A stretch of 64,000 nt of DNA from NCBI GenBank assembly GCA_026874595.1, contig CM049308.1, positions 34,096,027 to 34,160,026 of the forward strand, in the 5' to 3' direction. Position 1 is the first letter of the stretch. The number at the start of each line of letters is the position of its first letter. Made by a program: the position numbers and the translations under genes. Positions 1 to 10,734 of the stretch are shown here, one piece after another. This DNA is from Sipunculus nudus (taxonomy: Eukaryota > Annelida > Sipuncula > Golfingiida > Sipunculidae). Below the pieces are notes generated by a model. That model ran no database searches, was not told the DNA's origin, and worked only from the letters and a program-made list of their open reading frames with translations.

Positions 1-137
1 GTATGCCATTGAGTTTTTTTCATTTTCTGCAGCTCAACGACTTAATATGTAGCATGTATCAGGTTTCTTTGCTGCACAAACACACAGAATGAATCTCCTT
101 GTACATGACTTCGATAACTTTAAAATTTGGAAGAGGT

Positions 138-1464
138 GGAGAGAGAAGTCACGAACCAACCAGGTATAACGTGAGAAGGCGTCAGTAAACCAGGTTTACG
201 ACGTATAAGTCAGCCCTACTAAAAGTCCAAATGTTTACTACATCGTATAATGCCTGTTCATTGGAATGGATAGGTGGACGTCTCCTTTCAGAGGTATTGC
301 GAATAGGATTCCATGGGAAGGTATTTTATGGGGACACAGGAGTACCATGTATATGGCCTCCCTGCCGAGATTTTACTGTACCATAATGACCAATTCAGGA
401 TATTGAGACACCAGACCATCATTCAACCAGATATTTGAAGAGAGGGGTGGGGGGGGGGGGGGGATGATTACGTTTAAGGCCGCACACGCGGCCAAAATGT
501 ATCGGAGGTCATACTCTCAAGTTCTGGCTCATAGTGTTACACCATCTATTGAAACGAGATAAGTGCTCCTGTGGCACAGAGGGCCTAAAAAGCCACATAC
601 GAATAAAGGTTACTCCTGTTAAATAAGCACTAGATAGTTTGAAAAGCATGGAGGGCTTTATCACGGCCGATTAAGTAATGCTGTCGTTGCAGGGTACATA
701 TAGAAAGGCATATTGCTTGGAAGTCTCTAGAGAGTATGATATCCATAAACGTGATAGGAGGTATATGAATAAGATTTATACGGTTCTGTCTAGTTTAAAA
801 CAATGTGGAAGTGAAAAAAGAGGATCGCGGGTGCTTATAGGAGGTTTGAGTTTTCAGATAACCACATAAGTTTCAGCGTGGAAGTATCACAATCGCTTTA
901 ATCCGAATTCCAGGTTGAACAAGTTCTGCTAAATTACTTTCGTATTCTCACAAACAAATGCATCCCACTCTACTTATGGTCGTTACAATTTGGAAACTAA
1001 TGGACACACGCCATAGAAAACCTCCCACCTCTCAGGATAAGGGACTTCTGGGTATATAGGTCTTTCGGGATAAATGGCGGTTACAAATACTAAGCCCCCG
1101 ATGACTTGGTACACACGATCACAAACTTACATTTCACAATCACAACATCACATTCACAACCATATAAAGCTACTTACATCAATGTTAACCGTACTCGATG
1201 CACAGATACTAAATGCCAGTCATACACCCGATAAGAAAAAAACCAAGCCACTTTATTGAAAGTAATCGATTTATTGAAAGAAATCGATTTTACCGACTTG
1301 TCTTTTTTACTGTCTTTCCGGAACTTCGAAAGATACGATCTCGTGTTTTTTTATTACTACACTGCAGCGAAACGGAATTTTCTGTAGCAAGGCTTTCTCA
1401 AGGTTTGCGTTCAGATCTTCGCCCACCATCAGGTCCTCCGAATAACACCGGTGTCAACCTTTCC
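138..1464 (+). repeat. Older 1.3 kb direct repeat, unit A (copy 1)
   Basis: The unit is repeated at 3698-5007, 38330-39655 and 41899-43210. Units A and B in the same copy differ visibly more (many substitutions and small indels) than A does from A', so this duplication predates the large one. The unit runs from a GAGAGAAGTCACGAACC start through a poly-G tract to the end of an OB-fold exon. In unit A the match stops at GTGTCAACCTT, where unit B continues into the rest of that exon, so unit A holds only about 75 bp of it. Confidence 0.9.
449..463 (+). repeat. Poly-G tract, 15 G (copy 1 unit A)
   Basis: Homopolymer run of G within the 1.3 kb unit. The three other units have runs at 4000-4012, 38635-38650 and 42201-42215 of different lengths. 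Further runs lie at 8847-8860 and about 59698-59712. Such runs are error-prone to sequence and can form G-quadruplexes, so their lengths should not be trusted. Confidence 0.85.
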
Positions 1465-1937
1465 GCCTCCCTCCACCCCCCCCGAAAAAAATAACCCAAA
1501 AAATGTCCGTCCCTGCCAAATATTGGTTAATCACATTCAAGTTACTACTACTACTATTTCTAATTAAAATATCTCATCTTCTACAGTAATGTCGGTGATA
1601 CGTTTATCACCAAGACACTAATCTTATCACTATGCCTTCTTATCAACTCCCAAATATGTATGCTAATCTGATAAAAGTACCTCGTCATTCAATGAGCAAT
1701 CCTGCTGTTCTACTTTACAGAATAAACAAACTTTACAGGTTTCGCGTTTGTACTATAAAATCTATCAAGCAGATAAAAATAATCACCCAAAGGAAAGAGA
1801 ACAATGGGAGATATAAACTGACATGAAACAATTGCATGAATAACTAAAAATTTAATATACCCATCCCATTATCTCACCACAGTATATACGAAATATTAGT
1901 TTAAATATATACTTTAGGTTAACAATCATTCCTGTCT

Positions 1938-2192
1938 TTATCCTGTAGACAATGCATTAATCACAATAATCTGATCTTCGTAGTTCACATTTAATGTCAC
2001 CGTACTGTGGTATTTAAAATACCTGGCCCCTACATCCACCAGTTTAACCGTCTGACCACTGGCGAGGCCCTCTCCTGCTTCTGTCGCCTGCCTCCACAGA
2101 GTCGCATCAATTATCCCAGTATCGTCCTTGATGGACAGCTCCTGCAGTTTTGCAGTTTCCACTTGCAGCGACACTTCTCATGGCCTTTTAAT
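1938..2192 (-). pseudogene. OB-fold (RPA1-like) exon remnant, copy 1
   Basis: The minus strand has an acceptor-like TTTTTTTGTAG ending at 2193, then an exon-like frame whose centre reads KDDTG-I-D-TLW, then SGQTVKL and LNVNY. This is the beta-barrel signature of single-strand DNA-binding OB folds of the RPA1 / replication factor A group. It aligns along its length with the exon at 10502-10734, which has MTDTTG, VTLW and ACGQIIKL. A TGA sits six codons upstream of the homologous part, and the frame ends at TAA (1938) with no good donor. It is probably a dead paralogous exon rather than an active gene. The origin could be host RPA or a transposon-borne RPA-like gene, as some Helitrons carry; the sequence does not decide. 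Confidence 0.6.
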
Positions 2193-2436
2193 CTACAAAA
2201 AAATGAAATATATTGGGACCTTTCAATAGCACATCATAAATCATTTTTCACATAAAAACTGAAATCAAATGTCCCATCTCTCAAGCAAGAGAGAATACAA
2301 GCGACAGACCATCTCAAAGTTAATACTAATCTGCGCCTACATTAACACGACTCATACCCGGATGTTTATTTATCATATCGCTTGACTAGCTTCATTAAGC
2401 ACAGCTTACATTTCTAGGACAGTTTTAACACAGAAA

Positions 2437-2679
2437 TCAGGCACTGACATTCGATCGAGCACATACTTTAATCAAACATTTCCTTACACATTCAATTCTG
2501 ACCTTCACCGTGACTTCTTGCTCATGTTTCATTGAATCAATTGGTACGGGGGTTGGCTCCCAACAAGTCCTTCCTGTCCAGTACCACACGGGCAGTTCAG
2601 CAATATCACCGAAAAACAAAATTATATTCGTCATAACTTCCTCAATATTATCACTATGTTTTACAAACTCAGTTTCCAT
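2437..2679 (-). CDS. Small unidentified ORF, 80 codons (copy 1)
   Basis: ATG-initiated minus-strand frame beginning METEFVKHSDNIEE, with a central WYWTGRTCWE patch and a basic, cysteine-bearing C terminus. It lies 240 bp upstream, in transcription direction, of the OB-fold exon at 1938-2192, so it could be another exon of the same lost gene. I do not recognise it. Conservation in copy 2 is uninformative because the copies are recent. It may be a chance frame. Confidence 0.25.
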   Translation of the reverse strand: METEFVKHSDNIEEVMTNIILFFGDIAELPVWYWTGRTCWEPTPVPIDSMKHEQEVTVKVRIECVRKCLIKVCARSNVSA

Positions 2680-3330
2680 TTCTTGCCTTGGGTCTTTTTA
2701 TATATAAAATAAACCTCCCCCACCCAGTCCCTCCCACACGATCCACCTCAGTTAACAAAACCTCCCTGTGATTATGTGACGCAAAAAGAATATAAAATAA
2801 AACCTGATACCTGGAAACCAAAAACAAATGCCCAACCCCCGACGCCCTGTCCGTACTTAAACAACACAGTGACGATGTAAATCAAAACTACGTAAATAAT
2901 TTTCTGAAAACGAAACCAAAACGGGAAAAATGTCTTCACTCCTCTCTTCCTCCTCCAATTCAAAAAAAAAACTAGGTGATTGGTCCAGCCATACATCATA
3001 TAGAGAAAAACAAGAAAATTAGTGAAAGAATACCTCCCCTGTACATAAGTCAATGAAAATAAAATTCAAACACAATTTTATCTCTGTTCTCTAAATTAAA
3101 CATTTTAAAATCAATCCTTTCCTCATCCTGTTGAAATACACAAATGATGTAGACGTATTTAACTGAGAACTGAAAAATAAAGAATCATTCGAACAATTCA
3201 ATAAATCAGCCAACCCATCAGAATTAAACTCATTTACAATTGTTTCCCCTCATCAACCCCTCTACCATTAATGCTCCCCTAAAAATGACATATTTCTCTT
3301 CTTCTGTCAGGTACATTTGTTTCATTTTCT

Positions 3331-3720
3331 TCATGCACGCTTAATCTTCTGCCATTCCCTCCTCCCCTTCAAAAAATAATTCCTCACCTCCTCCTCCTCC
3401 TGCATTCTTCCTTCTCGATCGTACAATTCGGTCTCCAACTCGTCCAGGGGTCTTCCGAGATGACGATTGGATCGTTTTGATCTCCTGCTGGTGGCACCGG
3501 CGGCAATATGATGGGGGCGGGGTAGAGTTCAGGCGGATGGAAGGGTGGTGAATGTGGTTCGAAGGTCAGGGGCATATTGGAGGTTCTTGGAGGAAATCAT
3601 GGTAATCTCGGAGCTGGGAGGAACATGATCCATCCGTGAAGGGGGACAGGGCGGGTAGGGAACAGTTGGAAGAGACGGATGGCCGTTTATGGATAGGCGG
3701 AGAGAGAAGTCACGAACCAA
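3331..3720 (-). pseudogene. Unidentified proline-rich to basic frame with one stop (copy 1)
   Basis: A single minus-strand frame of about 130 codons, broken only by TGA at 3529-3531. The upstream half is proline-rich (YPPCPPS, DHVPPS). The downstream half is charged, with a basic stretch (SRRSKRSNRH), an acidic/Glu-rich segment and a basic end (GRREWQKIKRA) before TGA at 3331. The low-complexity split resembles the C-terminal tail of a transposon-encoded protein, but I cannot name a family. The upstream end enters the 1.3 kb unit B and the residues SRYTWLVRDFSLRL. Confidence 0.3.
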
Positions 3721-5007
3721 CCAGGTATAACGGGAGAAGGCGTCAGTAAAGCAGGTTTACGACGTATAAGCCAGCCCTACTAAAAGTTCAAATGTTTACT
3801 ACATCGTATAATGCCTGTTCATTGGAATGGATAGGTGGACGTCTCCTTTCAGAGGTATTGCGAATAGGATTCCATGGGAAGGTATTTTATGGGGACACAG
3901 GAGTACCATGTATATGGCCTCCCTGCCGAGATTTTACTGTACTATAATGACCAATCCAGGATATTGAGACACCAGACCATCATTCAACCAGATATTGGAG
4001 GGGGGGGGGGGGATGATTTCGTTTAAGGCCGCAAACGGCCAAAAAGTATAGGAGGTCAAAGTATAGGAGGTCATACTCTCAAGTTCTGGCTCAAAGTTTT
4101 ACACCATCTCTTGAAACTCGATAAGCGCTCCTGTGGCACAGAGGGCCTAAAAAGCCATGTACGAATAAAGTTTACTCCTGTTAAATAAGCACTAGATTCC
4201 TTGAAAAGCACGTACGGCTTTATCACGGCCGATTTAAGTGATGCTGTCGTTGCAGGGTATATGGAAAGGCCTATTGCTGGGAAGTCTCAAGAGAGTATGA
4301 TATCCATAAACGTGACAGAAGGTATATGAATAAGATTTATCCGGTTCTGTCTGGTCTAAAACAGTGTGGAAGTGCTTATTTTACATTAGGTTTGAGTTTT
4401 CAGATAACCACATAAGTTTCAGCGTGGAAGTGTCATAATCGCCGCTTTAATCCCCATTCCAGGTTGAACAAGTTCTGCAAAATTACTTTCGTTCTCTCAC
4501 AAACAATGCATCCCACTCTACTTATGGTCGTTACAATTTGGAAACTAATGGACACGCCATAGAAACCCTCCCACCTCTCAAGAAAAGGGACTTATGGGTA
4601 TATAGGTCTTCCGGGATTAATGGCTGTTACAAATACTCAGGCCCAGATGACTTCGTACAGACGATCACGAACTAACATTTCACAATCACAACATCACATT
4701 CACAATCATATAAAGCTACTTACATCAATGTTAACCGTACTCGATGCACAGAAACCAAATGCCAGTCTACACACGACAAGAAAAAATCCAAACCACTTTA
4801 TTGAAAGTAATCGATTTATTGAAAGTACTTTTACCGACTTGATTTTCTTTTTTACTGTCTTTCCTGAACTTCAAAAGATACGATCTCGTGGTTTTTTATT
4901 ACTACACTGCAGCGAAAAGTAATTTTCTGTAGTAAGGCTTTCTCAGGGTTCGCGTTCAGATCTTCGCCCACCATCAGGTCCCTCCGAATAACACCGGTGT
5001 CAACCTT
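3698..5007 (+). repeat. Older 1.3 kb direct repeat, unit B (copy 1)
   Basis: Second unit of the repeat described at 138-1464. It keeps the whole OB-fold exon (4852-5115, minus strand) at its right end. Its poly-G tract is 4000-4012. It has stop codons in the plus-strand frame that is open in unit B' (42220-42531). Confidence 0.9.
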
Positions 5008-5115
5008 GAGGGTTTGGATACTCTTCCCGGTGTCCACACAGATCTTCAGTTGGTCCTTCCTTGGTGTAACTCCGACCTTTCCCGTAATGATATGTTGTGA
5101 TGTACCTTCGACAGG
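4852..5115 (-). pseudogene. OB-fold (RPA1-like) C-terminal exon, copy 1
   Basis: The minus strand has an acceptor-like TTATATTGCAG followed by a phase-0 exon of 87 codons to a stop at 4852. It begins PVEGTSQHIITGKV and contains DTGVIRRDLM and a C-terminal beta-like FRCSVVIKNHE. It matches the layout of the exon at 9450-9699 (LVDGPLKEVYTGTV, then ARDLIQ, then VKVVVEIE), so both are the terminal exon of one gene family. The partner upstream exon is not found between 5115 and 9450. This looks like an orphan exon, although its own frame is intact. Confidence 0.5.
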
Positions 5116-5472
5116 CTGCAATATAAGGAACCATTTCTAAGCGTTATATAATGAACCATTAGCTGTGTATCCATGTATCCGTAAAAAACGTATCCGTTAA
5201 AGACGTACGTACGTTCCATAGTGCGCAGTCCGCAAAAACTGTTTCCATAAGTACGTAGTTTTTCTTGCGGATACCCTTTCACGTGCCTCTTTTGAAACTG
5301 CAAGGACAACAGGCAGGAAGAAGGTCAGTATGTCTCATCACACCTGGCTCAGGGGCACTGTTGGGAAATGTAAGCATTTTTGCCATCCGCAAAACGGATG
5401 AATCGCTCACCGATCCGTTTCGATGCTGTCCGTTTTTGTGGATACGTTTGCGGAGCACGTTAAAACGTACAT

Positions 5473-6582
5473 ATGGAAACAGTTCATCTTACAAAGAGGA
5501 ATCCAATTTTTTGCGAACGAGACTTACGAGATTTACGGATGAATGGAAACACAGCTAGAACACAGCAATACACAACCATCTGTCAGTATTTGAATGCAGT
5601 ACGAATCATGCATCTGGAATTTAATTTGCCTAATCCCCTAGAAAACAATTTTCAGCTCTCGTCGCTAACTACAGGTTTGCGCCGATGCTACGATGATACT
5701 CCGTGCAAGAAATTACCTGTTGAACCATATATCTTGCGCCTTATGTTATCTCTTCTGGTCATATCAACCATTACAGATGCAAATGTGTGGGCTGCTGCTT
5801 TACTTATGTTTTTCCCCGATGCTTCGTCGAGATAACGTGCTGACGACCAGTGCTGATGACAAGTAATACGTTTAATAAGCACAAACACCTCACCAAACAG
5901 GACATCACTTTTCATCCCTATTGTTTGCTGGTTCGTATTCGGTGAACAAAAACAATTTATTTCAGAAGCAGAGTATTGGAAATCCCATTACCGCGATTAC
6001 AGGGAAATTCCCTCTGTCCAGTGCAGACAGTTTTCAACGCTTCCTCTTAGACTGTCACTGGCCGTATTCAAAATAGCCGTGTCCTTCAAATATTAAGACT
6101 GATTAAATGGGTATATAAATAGCAAGCTAGAAGCCCACAATAGGCGGTTACTGGATAACCCATTTTGGTTTTGAAAAAAAAAAAGATTATGGGAAAGACC
6201 ACTATAATTACTCCCTACGTCACTGGGAAAGACCTTAGTTCAGCGAGGCGGTGATGTATGGTGCTGACTGTCCGGTACGGCCCAAGTTTACCAGTCGATG
6301 AAATAAGAGGCTCAGAGAGTGGTAATTAGTTATGGGAGTAGCCGAGAGGTTGCAGTACCGACAATACGTGCGATACAGTCACAGAACGTTTGGATTCTCT
6401 GTCAGAGGCAACAATTAAGAGCCATTTCATTGACTGGGCCAGTGATATTTATCTTTCGGCGCGATCCAGTCTGTCATCAGCGCTTTTATACTGATTTTAT
6501 TATGGCTTTTATAGTTAGTAAAGCTGTCCGTATACCCAACATGTGTTCATGTCAGTATAAGGATAATTTAGACTTGGTTTAA
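5473..6582 (+). pseudogene. Tyrosine recombinase remnant (Crypton/DIRS type), copy 1
   Basis: In order, the sequence keeps a core-binding (SAM-like) domain with YLNAVRIMHLEFNLPNPL, LTTGLRR and DTPCKKLPV. Next come NVWAAALLMFF, then LRRDNVL in another frame, then HLTKQDI. After that follow TKTIYFRSR, EIPLP and CPVQTVF, and finally a trace of the C-terminal helix (KSHFIDWASDIYLS). This order matches animal tyrosine recombinases of Crypton and DIRS elements, which catalyse site-specific insertion through a tyrosine nucleophile. Frameshifts lie near 5815 and 5860-5875. A TGA replaces the expected Trp before TKTIYF, further frameshifts follow 6030, and the HSFRRGG-like region and catalytic Tyr are not recognisable. 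It cannot make a working enzyme. The N-terminal start at 5473 is arbitrary; homology begins near 5545. Confidence 0.75.
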
Positions 6583-6589
6583 ATTGTGT

Positions 6590-8095
6590 TTTACAATCCA
6601 TCTTAACAAAGCAAGTAAGATTTAGCCATTCTTATCTTTGAAGCAGATATTTACCAAAATTTTGTAGACAAGTGTAATATAAAATTTGGAGTTTATGGTT
6701 TAAGCTAAACGTAAATTAAACTTTGGCAGGTTTCTTTTCATACAACGCCTATGGGCCTGAAATTTGGCCAAAATCCGGTTCTGTTCTATATGTTTACCAT
6801 CTACGGGGAAATCTTGGTCTTCGGATTGTCGGCCACGTCAACACAACTGCCGAAACTTAGCATTTTCTTCGGGCTGCAAATTTCTATCCCCCGTCTCTTT
6901 GTTTGTATTGCAAGAAACTGGTAATGCTTTTATGGTGTAGCAAACAATACTGTCACTTTTACCCAGTGCAAACGAGCGTTGAAGTATTTTCTGTTTGCAG
7001 TTTACATTTTTATGTTATACACGTCATGAATACACCCACAAACCTCTTCATCACCCACTACCTCAAAGCGTAACGTGACCTTCTGGTGACAATACAATGA
7101 TCAATTATATATTTTAACCATTACAATTTTTTTATTTATTTTGAATTTTGTCAAGGGAAGAATGTGAAGTTCAGGAGATCAAGGTAGGAATTCCCATTCT
7201 TCCCAGGATACATGAGAAATCTACTCTTTGCTGGGAGGACTGAGAATTCTCATTTTTTCTTAGGAGATACTGGAATTAAGATTTGAAATTCAAACTTGGA
7301 AAAAGTAGAATTCTAATTTATTCAGGGACGAACGGGTTTTATCTCATGCCAGTATACAAGTCCATGAGCCTGACCCCCCAAAAAAGGGGTTGACTACCAA
7401 ATAGGGGGACTAAATGCTGTTATGTTTTTCAGCTACCACTTTCAGTTACAACAGCATCTAGACTGTATGAAAACGTGATGGATATGCTCTTTGGCGGCCA
7501 TCTTTAAATTATCTTCATTTTTGGCATAACATTTTTGGTAATAATTTGGTTTGTGCTCGGTCTTGGCGATATTTTGTTACCACGTGCTGTTAAACAGGTC
7601 ACTGTGACCCAATTTCAGGTTTCTTGGGAGAACTTTTGAAGAACTCTCAGGATGTCGAGTTAGAAGATTCTGGGCCCAATGGTTATGATTTGTGCCCTAC
7701 TTGGTATCAAATTTTCAATTATTCTAAGGGGTGCTTATAAGCCCTATAGCTCAGAAAATATGGGTAAAGAGACCTTAATTCACGTTTCCAAAAAAATCTT
7801 TCACTGATCTCCTTGGATGTCAAGTTTGAAAATTCTAAGACGAATGGTTACAATTTGAGCTCTGTTAAGGGACGACTGCATCTTTGAAGGTCTCATAAAT
7901 AGAGAACGCTTGAAGTTTAGGTACACTTAATGCCAAAACACTTTTTTGAGGCCAGTGAATAGAGGGGTTCATGGGCAGGGAATATGTAAGGTTTTGGAAT
8001 AAATGTTTAGCTTAGTGCATGTCAGCCTTTCCAAAATAAGTCCCCCCCCCCCCCAACCCAAAAGAGTGTTTTCTTGACCTTGCTGCAAAAATTTA
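6590..8095. other. No gene recognised, copy 1 (copy 2: 44670-46180)
   Basis: AT-rich sequence without a frame I can assign. It contains a duplicated AATTC/GAATTC-rich patch around 7180-7320 and phrases such as TCTAAGACGAATGGTTACAATTT that recur with variation (7660-7700 and 7830-7850). This suggests a decayed non-coding repeat. Confidence 0.5.
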
Positions 8096-8099
8096 ATAT

Positions 8100-8330
8100 G
8101 ATCTTGCCCGGTTGATAGGCGAGTAATCTTATAAATACTTAAAACTCACCTTATAAATACTTAAAATATCTAATTTATTTTAAGTATGAGTTAAGATATT
8201 AAAATTAGAGTTAAGATATTAAAAAAAAGATGTCCCGTATAAATTAGAGTCCCGTATAAATTAGAGTTTAGATAAATTAGAGTTTAGAAATTTAAATTAG
8301 AGTTTAAGATATTAAAAAAAAAGATGTACG
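8100..8330 (+). repeat. Serial short tandem duplications, copy 1
   Basis: A run of different units, each duplicated once or twice: ACCTTATAAATACTTAAAA, GAGTTAAGATATTAAAA, GTCCCGTATAAATTAGA and GTTTAGATAAATTAGA. Together they make a low-complexity AT-rich block. The stepwise pattern points to repeated replication slippage rather than to one satellite. Confidence 0.8.
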
Positions 8331-8734
8331 GGACAAACTATTGAAAGGGTTCAGGGACCGTTAGTGCAAAGGAAATGGTCAGATGCATTTTAGTATCACA
8401 CTGGAACAGACATACAGATTGATGGAAATATCAGTAGTTCAAGGCCATGTACTCTGTCATAAAGATATGGGAAACTATTATTAAATAAAGTTATGTAGGG
8501 AAAACTGACCAATGATATGGGAAACTGAATAAAGTTTAGGTACATTTGATGGCCAAAGTGAACAGAGGGGAATAAAGGCATGGAATATGAAAGTTTTTTG
8601 GATTAATTATTTAGATTAGTTCAAGGAAGCGTTTGGAGTAAGCTTTTCAGGGAGGGTTCCAGGGTTCTGGTCATTAAAATCGTCCTGCCCAGTTGGTAGA
8701 TTGAGGCAGTCGGCAGAGAATGAAGTTTTATACG

Positions 8735-8920
8735 GAATTAAGTTTTCGGATTAAAATTACCTTCAAATGGACTCGACAAGCAGTTTAATGCAAGCAGTTT
8801 AATGCTACTTACTGATCACGAAATTGTTTAAATATACTGTTATGCTGGGGGGGGGGGGGGAAGAAATACAGAATTAAGTTTTCAGATAAAAGTTACCTTC
8901 AAATGAACTCGACAATTAGT
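8735..8920 (+). repeat. Diverged 52 bp direct repeat around a poly-G tract
   Basis: The phrase GGAATTAAGTTTTCGGAT...CTCGACAAGCAGT (about 8737-8790) recurs with about 15% change at about 8865-8918. The two copies are separated by a 10 bp CAAGCAGTTTAATG-type duplication and a G14 run (8847-8860). Copy 2 has the same arrangement at about 46820-47005. Confidence 0.7.
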
Positions 8921-8921
8921 G

Positions 8922-8963
8922 GTGCTTGTGGACACGGTAGTGCTTGTGCGTGTCCACAAGCAC
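8922..8963. repeat. Perfect 15 bp hairpin, copy 1
   Basis: Arms GTGCTTGTGGACACG (8922-8936) and CGTGTCCACAAGCAC (8949-8963) are exact inverted repeats around a 12-base loop that itself repeats GTGCTTGTG. The GC content is far above the surroundings. It could be the fused ends of a lost element or a structural by-product of slippage. Confidence 0.85.
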
Positions 8964-9449
8964 ATGGTTTTAAGCTCTAGACAACTTGCAATCACGGTCG
9001 ACACACGCATGCAGGGCATTTGACAGACAAACAGCAACTTGCATGACACTCAACAAACAGCTTGCTTGACACTCGACAAAGAAATATTGATAAATCCGGT
9101 TTCTAGGTTTGATCAATAAAGAGATTTAATTGATAACGAGTACAAGCCTTTACATCAAGAACAGTTTCATCAGATGGGAATTAATACGGGAAGACATGGA
9201 CAGGGAATTTTCTGTGTCAAGGAGTCGGCTCACCGTATTAACTAGGTTAAGCAAACTGAAACGCCAAAACGCCAACTAACGCCAAAATGCTAACTAAACG
9301 AGGTAAATATCTGCAGGCAGTGCTTAAAAAAAGTTTCTGGCTGGAGGCAAAACATTCGTGCAGTTAATTTACGTTTGGACGTAGATAATAACTCGGAAGT
9401 CATGGAAAGGTAGATATTCTACACTTGTTACTTTTTAATTGTTAATTTT

Positions 9450-9699
9450 TTATTTACGTTCAATCTCCACGACGACTTTTACGTCCAGAGGTAAAAGCTG
9501 GAAGAGCTGGTCCTCCAAAGAATCTTGACAGTCGGCGTCAGGCTGGATAAGGTCGCGTGCATGTGATAATGGATTTATGGAGTTGGAAGTTCATTGTCCC
9601 ACTTTTATTTTCAAGTGAGATAGACATTGTGTAAGATTCAGTTTTGTTGATTCCATCCACCGTTCCAGTGTACACCTCCTTCAGTGGTCCATCCACAAG
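9450..9699 (-). pseudogene. OB-fold (RPA1-like) C-terminal exon with frameshift, copy 1
   Basis: The minus strand has a strong acceptor (TTATATTTCAG), then LVDGPLKEVYTGTVDG and ENKSGTMNFQLHK in phase 0. After a one-base frameshift near 9557-9565 the other frame continues with ARDLIQPDADC and LPLDVKVVVEIE to TAA at 9450. It pairs with the exon at 10502-10734, whose donor is also phase 0, giving a plausible two-exon 3' end of an OB-fold protein. It is paralogous to 4852-5115. The frameshift is present in both copies. Confidence 0.55.
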
Positions 9700-9984
9700 C
9701 TGAAATATAACATCGTAGTACAAGAAAAATGGTGATTTAATGAGTGTGGTCGCTCAGCTGAATTTGTGAAAAGAATAGTTATTAGTTATGAGCTTTTTGC
9801 AAAATGATGACCATGTAATGAAAGCCAATGTTGATCAGGTTTTGTGAACCCCAAATAAATAATTATCTTCCCTTATTGGCTGGTAAGCTACACATGAATT
9901 TATTTATGGATATATGGATTTATATTAATGTTTGGCAATGTTTAATGTTTAGCTGAAATAACATGCCAGATTGTAAATACGTAG

Positions 9985-10075
9985 GAAGTTTATTATTCGT
10001 CTTCAAGGCGTAGGAAGTTTAGTGATAATAATAATTGCGTAGGAAGTTTAGTGATAATAATAATTTTTATCACTA
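9985..10075 (+). repeat. About 29 bp tandem repeat, GCGTAGGAAGTTTAGTGATA unit
   Basis: The unit GTAGGAAGTTTAGTGATAATAATAATT occurs twice in full and once in part. Copy 2 has the same array at about 48072-48165. Confidence 0.8.
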
Positions 10076-10501
10076 AGTATACTAAGCGTACTTTATTGCA
10101 TTTGCTAGACAATTGACTAATGACTAATACGGATGACGTCACAAAACATTTGGAACGTTTCACGCTCATCTTCCAGGTGACAAATAATCGCAAGGTGGTG
10201 ATAGTTTTTGGTGATTGCGAATTTTTGCGATTGTGAATAGTTTCTTTAGCGGTGATTGGATATTTGGAACTGCCCGGGCATCGAGAGGTTATATTTTGTT
10301 ATATTCATTTTATATTTATTGTATACTTACAATATTGTATGATATTATTGATAAGCTCTTGTATGATATTATTCATCCTATAGAGCTGTAAAGTACTAGC
10401 ATACGAAATATATTTAAAAGGACAGGGTTGTTTAAAAACGGTTACTGCACAATTAACATTGTCATTACTTGTTAGGGGTTGTTAGGGGAAGTTATACTTA
10501 C

Positions 10502-10734
10502 CAGCGCTTGTTGCGAGTTGTTCACGTTGACATTAAGGCATTTGAGATACGTGGAGTATGCCACCCTTGCAGAAACGAGTTTGATGATCTGGCCACATGC
10601 GATGTTGCGGCCAATGTCGGTGGCCTCTTTCCAGAGGGTGACGTTTATGGTTCCTGTTGTGTCCGTCATGTTAATTTTTGCAATTTGGAGGAACTTTTCC
10701 CCTGTTGTATTTGGACATCTCTGATTCTTTCAAT
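10502..10734 (-). pseudogene. OB-fold (RPA1-like) internal exon, copy 1
   Basis: The minus strand has an acceptor (TTTACTTGCAG) ending at 10735 and a donor (CTG/GTAAGT) after 10502. The frame NTTGEKFLQIAKINMTDTTG, VTLWKEA, ACGQIIKL, LNVNVN has the alternating pattern of an RPA1-like OB fold that would bind single-stranded DNA. It joins in phase with the exon at 9450-9699. A TGA lies in this frame a few codons after the acceptor, so either the true frame enters differently or the exon is dead. Further upstream exons would fall inside the transposon at 11.3-17.1 kb or beyond it, and I do not find them. Confidence 0.55.

Noticed and set aside
1074-1494. His/Gln/Ser-rich plus-strand ORFs in the 1.3 kb units
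   Set aside because: Low-complexity CACAATCACAACATCACATT sequence and antisense of the OB-fold exon end; frames are not consistent across the four units.
2772-3053. 93-codon hydrophobic minus-strand ORF
   Set aside because: The hydrophobicity follows from T/A-rich sequence; copy 2 has a shifted start after a length change in the A-run, and there are no splice sites or family motif.
5265-5558. 97-codon plus-strand ORF beside the OB-fold exon
   Set aside because: No motif; it overlaps the intergenic stretch and runs into the recombinase in a different frame.
10131-10140. CRE-like TGACGTCA sites (also near 17378)
   Set aside because: Single 8-mers without a promoter or transcript to attach them to; expected by chance in a window this size.
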